A stretch of DNA of 8,908 bases from Flavobacterium psychrophilum (GTDB taxonomy: Bacteria; Bacteroidota; Bacteroidia; Flavobacteriales; Flavobacteriaceae). Each line of letters begins with the position of its first letter. Positions within the stretch are counted from its first letter, which is position 1. The notes beneath the pieces were generated by a model. The model saw nothing but the letters and a program-made list of their open reading frames with translations, did not search any database and was not told the origin of the DNA. The translations under genes were made by a program, and so were the position numbers. This document shows positions 6,893 to 8,908 of the stretch, piece after piece. The stretch lies in contig CAMBHH010000142.1 of NCBI GenBank assembly GCA_945866505.1, positions 1-8,908 on the forward strand, read 5' to 3'.

Positions 6893-7309
6893 TTAGAATG
6901 TTTTTCTAGTTAAGTAATCCTGCAACATAATAGTTGCGGAAATCTCATCGATGAGTGCTTTGTTTTGACGTTGTTTTTTGCTCATTCCATTATCAATCAT
7001 CGACTGAAAAGCCATTTTTGAAGTAAAACGTTCGTCCACTCGAATGACTTTCATATCTGGAAAATGATTGGTGAAATGAGTTACAAATCCTTTTATGATT
7101 GAAGCACTTTCCGAAGGTTGACCGTTCATTTGTTTGGGTTCGCCTATGAGGACCGCTTCTACTTTTTCTCTAGAAAAATAATCCTTCAAAAAAGCAATCG
7201 CTGTTGCGGATGGAATGGTCGTCAAACCCGAAGCAATAATTTGCAGTTCATCGGTAACGGCTATCCCGGTACGTTTTTGTCCGTAATCTATGGCGAGAAT
7301 TCTTGGCAT
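6893..7309 (-). CDS. ruvX: RuvX/YqgF family protein (putative pre-16S rRNA nuclease / Holliday junction resolvase)
   Basis: RNase H-fold protein of 138 residues, the normal size for the family. E. coli YqgF is needed for 16S rRNA 5'-end maturation, and resolvase activity has been reported for relatives. Visible motifs: the N-terminal AIDYGQKRTGIAVTD with acidic D8, IGEPKQMNG around E57, DERFTS (92-97), and the C-terminal ALIDEISATIMLQDYL with D121. The expected acidic active-site residues are present. The ATG at 7309 abuts the TAA of the upstream toxin gene (TAAATG, no spacer), and I see no promoter box in the preceding 100 bp, so translation may be coupled to the toxin and transcription may come from the toxin-antitoxin promoter. 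It converges on the FUSC gene; no terminator hairpin is visible in that 22-bp gap. Confidence 0.93.
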   Translation of the reverse strand: MPRILAIDYGQKRTGIAVTDELQIIASGLTTIPSATAIAFLKDYFSREKVEAVLIGEPKQMNGQPSESASIIKGFVTHFTNHFPDMKVIRVDERFTSKMAFQSMIDNGMSKKQRQNKALIDEISATIMLQDYLTRKTF

Positions 7310-7591
7310 TTATAAGGAGTCTTTATACTTTATGAAACCGAAGACAATTATAACATCTTGCTCAACATCAATTTCATAAACACAAGTATAACCTTTAAAA
7401 ACATAATCTCTTACATTTTCATTATCAATGTATCTTGATTTCTTGAAGTGAAATGGTTGTTTTAAGTCTTTTTTGATGCTTTTAAGTAAATCTTTCCTGA
7501 ATTTTAATGCTGCTCGTGGTTTGTCTTTATAAATGTAACGAACTTGCTCTGTCAATAATTTTAGAAATTCATTTGAAATACTAACTATCAT
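7310..7591 (-). CDS. RelE/ParE-family toxin of a type II toxin-antitoxin pair
   Basis: A 93-residue protein with the RelE/ParE fold pattern: a helical N-terminal half (about 5-47) followed by strands with the NVRDYVFKGYTCVYEID segment (R61, Y68, Y72) and a final hydrophobic strand IIVFGF. RelE members cut mRNA in the ribosome and ParE members poison gyrase; the sequence does not tell me which applies. I start it at the ATG at 7591 (MIVSIS), because that gives the family's length and overlaps the antitoxin stop by 11 bp (ATGATAGTTAG). The frame is open upstream to 7633, but that start would run 53 bp into the antitoxin gene. Downstream, its stop touches the ruvX start. The small size, gene order and overlap are typical of such pairs. 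Toxicity is inferred. Confidence 0.8.
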   Translation of the reverse strand: MIVSISNEFLKLLTEQVRYIYKDKPRAALKFRKDLLKSIKKDLKQPFHFKKSRYIDNENVRDYVFKGYTCVYEIDVEQDVIIVFGFIKYKDSL

Positions 7592-7814
7592 ATTCCGAAA
7601 ATGTTTTATCCAAAATTGCATCAACTTCATCAATTGAATACATTTTCTCAGTACCGCTTTTAAGTTTAGCGTAAGCTTTAGCTATTTTTTTCTTATTTTC
7701 ATCAAAATCCAAATCTTCCTGAATTATTTTCAATTCATCCGAAGAGAACGAACTCAATAATTCCAAGATTTTGGATTTGATATTAGGCTGAAATTCTAAT
7801 CTGATTATTTCCAT
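7581..7814 (-). CDS. Putative antitoxin, partner of the RelE/ParE toxin
   Basis: A small acidic protein of 77 residues encoded directly before the toxin and overlapping it by 11 bp. The sequence is mostly helical, with DELKIIQEDLDF in the middle and a C-terminal acidic segment, YSIDEVDAILDKTF, of the sort that wraps round RelE/ParE toxins. No clear ribbon-helix-helix or helix-turn-helix is visible, so I cannot say how it would bind DNA, and I do not recognise a named antitoxin family. The start at 7814 (MEIIRLEF) is preferred because the upstream ATG at 7853 lies ahead of the likely -7 box at 7834-7841. Its role is inferred mainly from its position and size. Confidence 0.75.
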   Translation of the reverse strand: MEIIRLEFQPNIKSKILELLSSFSSDELKIIQEDLDFDENKKKIAKAYAKLKSGTEKMYSIDEVDAILDKTFSEYDS

Positions 7815-7833
7815 CTTGAATCGATTTAAAATA

Positions 7834-7841
7834 CAAATATA
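7834..7841 (-). promoter_or_regulatory. -7 promoter box for the toxin-antitoxin-ruvX unit
   Basis: The minus strand reads TATATTTG, matching TAnnTTTG, 19 bp upstream of the antitoxin ATG at 7814. The -33 element is unclear. A palindrome AATCGATT (7819-7826) lies between the box and the start codon and could be an operator, but it is short. The position of this box decides for the shorter antitoxin start. Confidence 0.5.
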
Positions 7842-7867
7842 TAACATTTTCAATTCGATTTGACTTT

Positions 7868-7895
7868 TTGCTTTTGGTTAAAAATCCTATCTTTG
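7868..7895 (+). promoter_or_regulatory. dapD promoter (-33 TTG and -7 TATCTTTG)
   Basis: TATCTTTG at 7888-7895 is an exact -7 box, and TTG at 7868-7870 within a T5G run sits 20 bp upstream, the usual Bacteroidetes spacing. The predicted start is near 7900, so the leader before the ATG at 7913 is about 13 bases. This is the best complete promoter in the window, and it rules out a dapD start upstream of 7913. Confidence 0.65.
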
Positions 7896-7912
7896 CTCAA
7901 AATTTTAACAAA

Positions 7913-8728
7913 ATGAACGAATTACAATCCATAATAGAACAAGCTTGGGAAAACCGCGCTTTGTTGCAAGAAACGAAAACCACTGATGCCATTAGAGCAG
8001 TCATTGAATTATTAGATTCAGGAAAATTACGTGTTGCCGAGCCTGTTGGCGAAGGTTGGCAGGTAAACGAATGGGTGAAAAAAGCTGTTGTTCTGTATTT
8101 TCCAATTCAAAAAATGGAAACACTAGAAGCTGGAATCTTTGAATACAACGACAAAATGTTGCTAAAAAGAGATTATGCTGACAAAGGAGTTCGTGTGGTT
8201 CCGGGAGCATCTGCTCGTTACGGAGCTTTTCTTGCCAGCGGTGTAATTATGATGCCAAGTTATGTAAACATTGGCGCTTATGTTGATTCCGGAACAATGG
8301 TGGATACTTGGGCAACTGTGGGTAGTTGCGCTCAAATTGGAAAGGACGTTCATCTTTCTGGCGGTGTGGGAATTGGTGGTGTTCTAGAACCTTTGCAAGC
8401 TGCACCGGTAATTATTGAAGACGGAGCTTTTATTGGTTCTCGATGTATTATTGTTGAAGGAGTTCATGTTGGTAAAGAAGCTGTTCTTGGTGCGAATGTA
8501 TGTTTGACTGCTTCGACAAAAATAATTGACGTTACTGGAGAAACTCCTGTTGAAAGAAAAGGATTTGTTCCTGCTCGTTCGGTTGTTATTCCTGGAAGTT
8601 ATACTAAAAAGTTTGCTGCCGGTGATTTTCAAGTGCCTTGTGCCCTGATTATTGGAACTCGTAAACCTTCAACTGATTTGAAAACTTCACTGAATAATGC
8701 GTTAAGAGAATATGATGTAGCGGTTTAA
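7913..8728 (+). CDS. dapD: 2,3,4,5-tetrahydropyridine-2,6-dicarboxylate N-succinyltransferase
   Basis: Cytoplasmic enzyme of the succinylase branch of the diaminopimelate/lysine pathway. It transfers succinyl from succinyl-CoA to tetrahydrodipicolinate and so supplies lysine and a peptidoglycan cross-linking residue. Its 271 residues match the family (E. coli about 274). A helical N-terminal domain (about 1-95) opens MNELQSIIEQAW. A left-handed parallel beta-helix (about 100-235) follows, made of hexapeptide repeats, with PGASARYGAF (97-106), the VDSGTMVDTWATVGS segment (124-138) and GGVGIGGVLEP (150-160). The ATG at 7913 is chosen because it fits the family N-terminus and the promoter lies just upstream. 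The frame continues upstream, but only through the promoter. The gene is divergent from the toxin-antitoxin unit and ends at a strong terminator. Confidence 0.97.
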   Translation: MNELQSIIEQAWENRALLQETKTTDAIRAVIELLDSGKLRVAEPVGEGWQVNEWVKKAVVLYFPIQKMETLEAGIFEYNDKMLLKRDYADKGVRVVPGASARYGAFLASGVIMMPSYVNIGAYVDSGTMVDTWATVGSCAQIGKDVHLSGGVGIGGVLEPLQAAPVIIEDGAFIGSRCIIVEGVHVGKEAVLGANVCLTASTKIIDVTGETPVERKGFVPARSVVIPGSYTKKFAAGDFQVPCALIIGTRKPSTDLKTSLNNALREYDVAV

Positions 8729-8750
8729 GTAATTAAAATTATAAGCTTTG

Positions 8751-8788
8751 AAAAAAAGGAATCTCCGTCAAAGGAGATTCCTTTTTTT
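8751..8788. terminator. Strong bidirectional terminator after dapD
   Basis: Positions 8751-8766 and 8773-8788 are perfectly complementary, a 16-bp stem around the loop GTCAAA. It has a GGAATCTCC core flanked by A7 on the left and T7 on the right. It begins 22 bases past the dapD stop. Because the A/T flanks are symmetric, it would also stop transcription of the minus-strand gene entering from the right, whose stop is at 8823-8825. Confidence 0.92.
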
Positions 8789-8822
8789 ACCAATAGATTC
8801 TAATTAGTTACTGTGCAAAAAA

Positions 8823-8848
8823 TTATTTTGAATTTTTATTTTGAATTT
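8823..8848. repeat. Exact 13-bp tandem duplication
   Basis: TTATTTTGAATTT occurs twice head to tail, at 8823-8835 and 8836-8848, with no mismatch. It overlaps the stop codon of the partial minus-strand gene. As 13 is not a multiple of three, the duplication shifts the reading frame of that gene's tail. Confidence 0.8.
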
Positions 8849-8908
8849 CAATCAGTTTAGCATATTTCAAATAGGAAAAAAATCCTTGAATCATTGAAAT
8901 TGACAAAC
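8823..8908 (-). CDS. Probable C-terminal end of an unidentified minus-strand gene
   Basis: The last 27 codons of an open minus-strand frame enter from the right edge and end at a TAA at 8823-8825. The peptide contains GFFSYLKYAKLIEIQNKNSK, which reads like a basic C-terminal tail after a hydrophobic stretch. The other two minus-strand frames are closed within this stretch, and the bidirectional terminator lies 34 bp downstream, as expected for a gene converging on dapD. Too little is visible to name a family. The stop codon falls inside a 13-bp tandem duplication. Confidence 0.45.
   Translation of the reverse strand, partial: LSISMIQGFFSYLKYAKLIEIQNKNSK

Noticed and set aside
7592..7633. Upstream toxin start at 7633
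   Set aside because: It would overlap the antitoxin gene by 53 bp and add residues unlike a RelE/ParE N-terminus; 7591 gives the usual short overlap.
7815..7853. Upstream antitoxin start at 7853
   Set aside because: The likely -7 box at 7834-7841 lies inside this extension, so the mRNA should start after it.
7868..7912. Upstream extension of dapD (15 extra codons from a TTG)
   Set aside because: The extension runs through the -33 and -7 boxes, and the family N-terminus begins at the ATG at 7913.
8001..8632. Minus-strand open frames opposite dapD, rich in Ser and Asn
   Set aside because: The composition is what the hexapeptide-repeat coding sequence gives when read backwards; dapD accounts for the region fully.
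1..8908. tRNA, rRNA, CRISPR array, insertion sequence, phage or attachment sites
   Set aside because: I found no cloverleaf-like segments, no regularly spaced repeats with unique spacers, no transposase or integrase coding, and no terminal inverted repeats.

Overview
The window looks like chromosomal DNA from a Bacteroidetes bacterium, most likely Flavobacteriaceae close to Flavobacterium. It is AT-rich. Several genes have a Bacteroidetes-type -7 promoter box (TAnnTTTG) a short way upstream, and none relies on an obvious Shine-Dalgarno sequence. The protein set is typical of that group: a CcoI-type copper ATPase divergent from an Fnr-like regulator, a DUF5606 protein between def and mazG, and a two-domain MazG.

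Layout, left to right. (1) At 1-1566 (-) lies the N-terminal two thirds of a CcoI/FixI-type copper P-type ATPase, cut off by the window edge. It is divergent from a 228-residue Crp/Fnr regulator (1677-2363, +). The 110 bp between them hold a perfect TGAT-N4-ATCA palindrome and a -7 box facing each way. The spacing suggests Fnr-type activation of ccoI and autoregulation of the regulator, and it suggests that a cbb3 oxidase (cco) locus continues to the left. (2) A minus-strand housekeeping block carries def (peptide deformylase), a DUF5606 gene and mazG (NTP pyrophosphohydrolase), with a strong hairpin terminator between the DUF5606 gene and mazG. A diverged copy of the last mazG codons sits just beyond its stop. 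(3) A plus-strand FUSC-family (YccS-like) membrane protein of 735 residues lies between def and ruvX, divergent from def and convergent with ruvX. (4) Another minus-strand block holds a small antitoxin/RelE-ParE toxin pair, overlapping by 11 bp, followed with no spacing by ruvX. (5) dapD (lysine/peptidoglycan precursor synthesis) is divergent from the toxin-antitoxin pair and ends at a perfect 16-bp bidirectional terminator. Beyond it, the probable C-terminal end of another minus-strand gene enters from the right edge.

Most of the window is ordinary core genome: translation maturation (def), nucleotide-pool cleaning (mazG), rRNA or Holliday-junction processing (ruvX), lysine/cell-wall synthesis (dapD) and respiratory oxidase assembly (ccoI/fnr). 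The FUSC gene and the toxin-antitoxin pair look like the accessory parts. I see no convincing undescribed multi-gene system. The points most worth a second look are the Fnr operator geometry together with the regulator's altered cluster-ligand and DNA-contact residues, the toxin-to-ruvX junction, the mazG tail duplication, and a 13-bp tandem duplication that sets the C-terminus of the rightmost partial gene.
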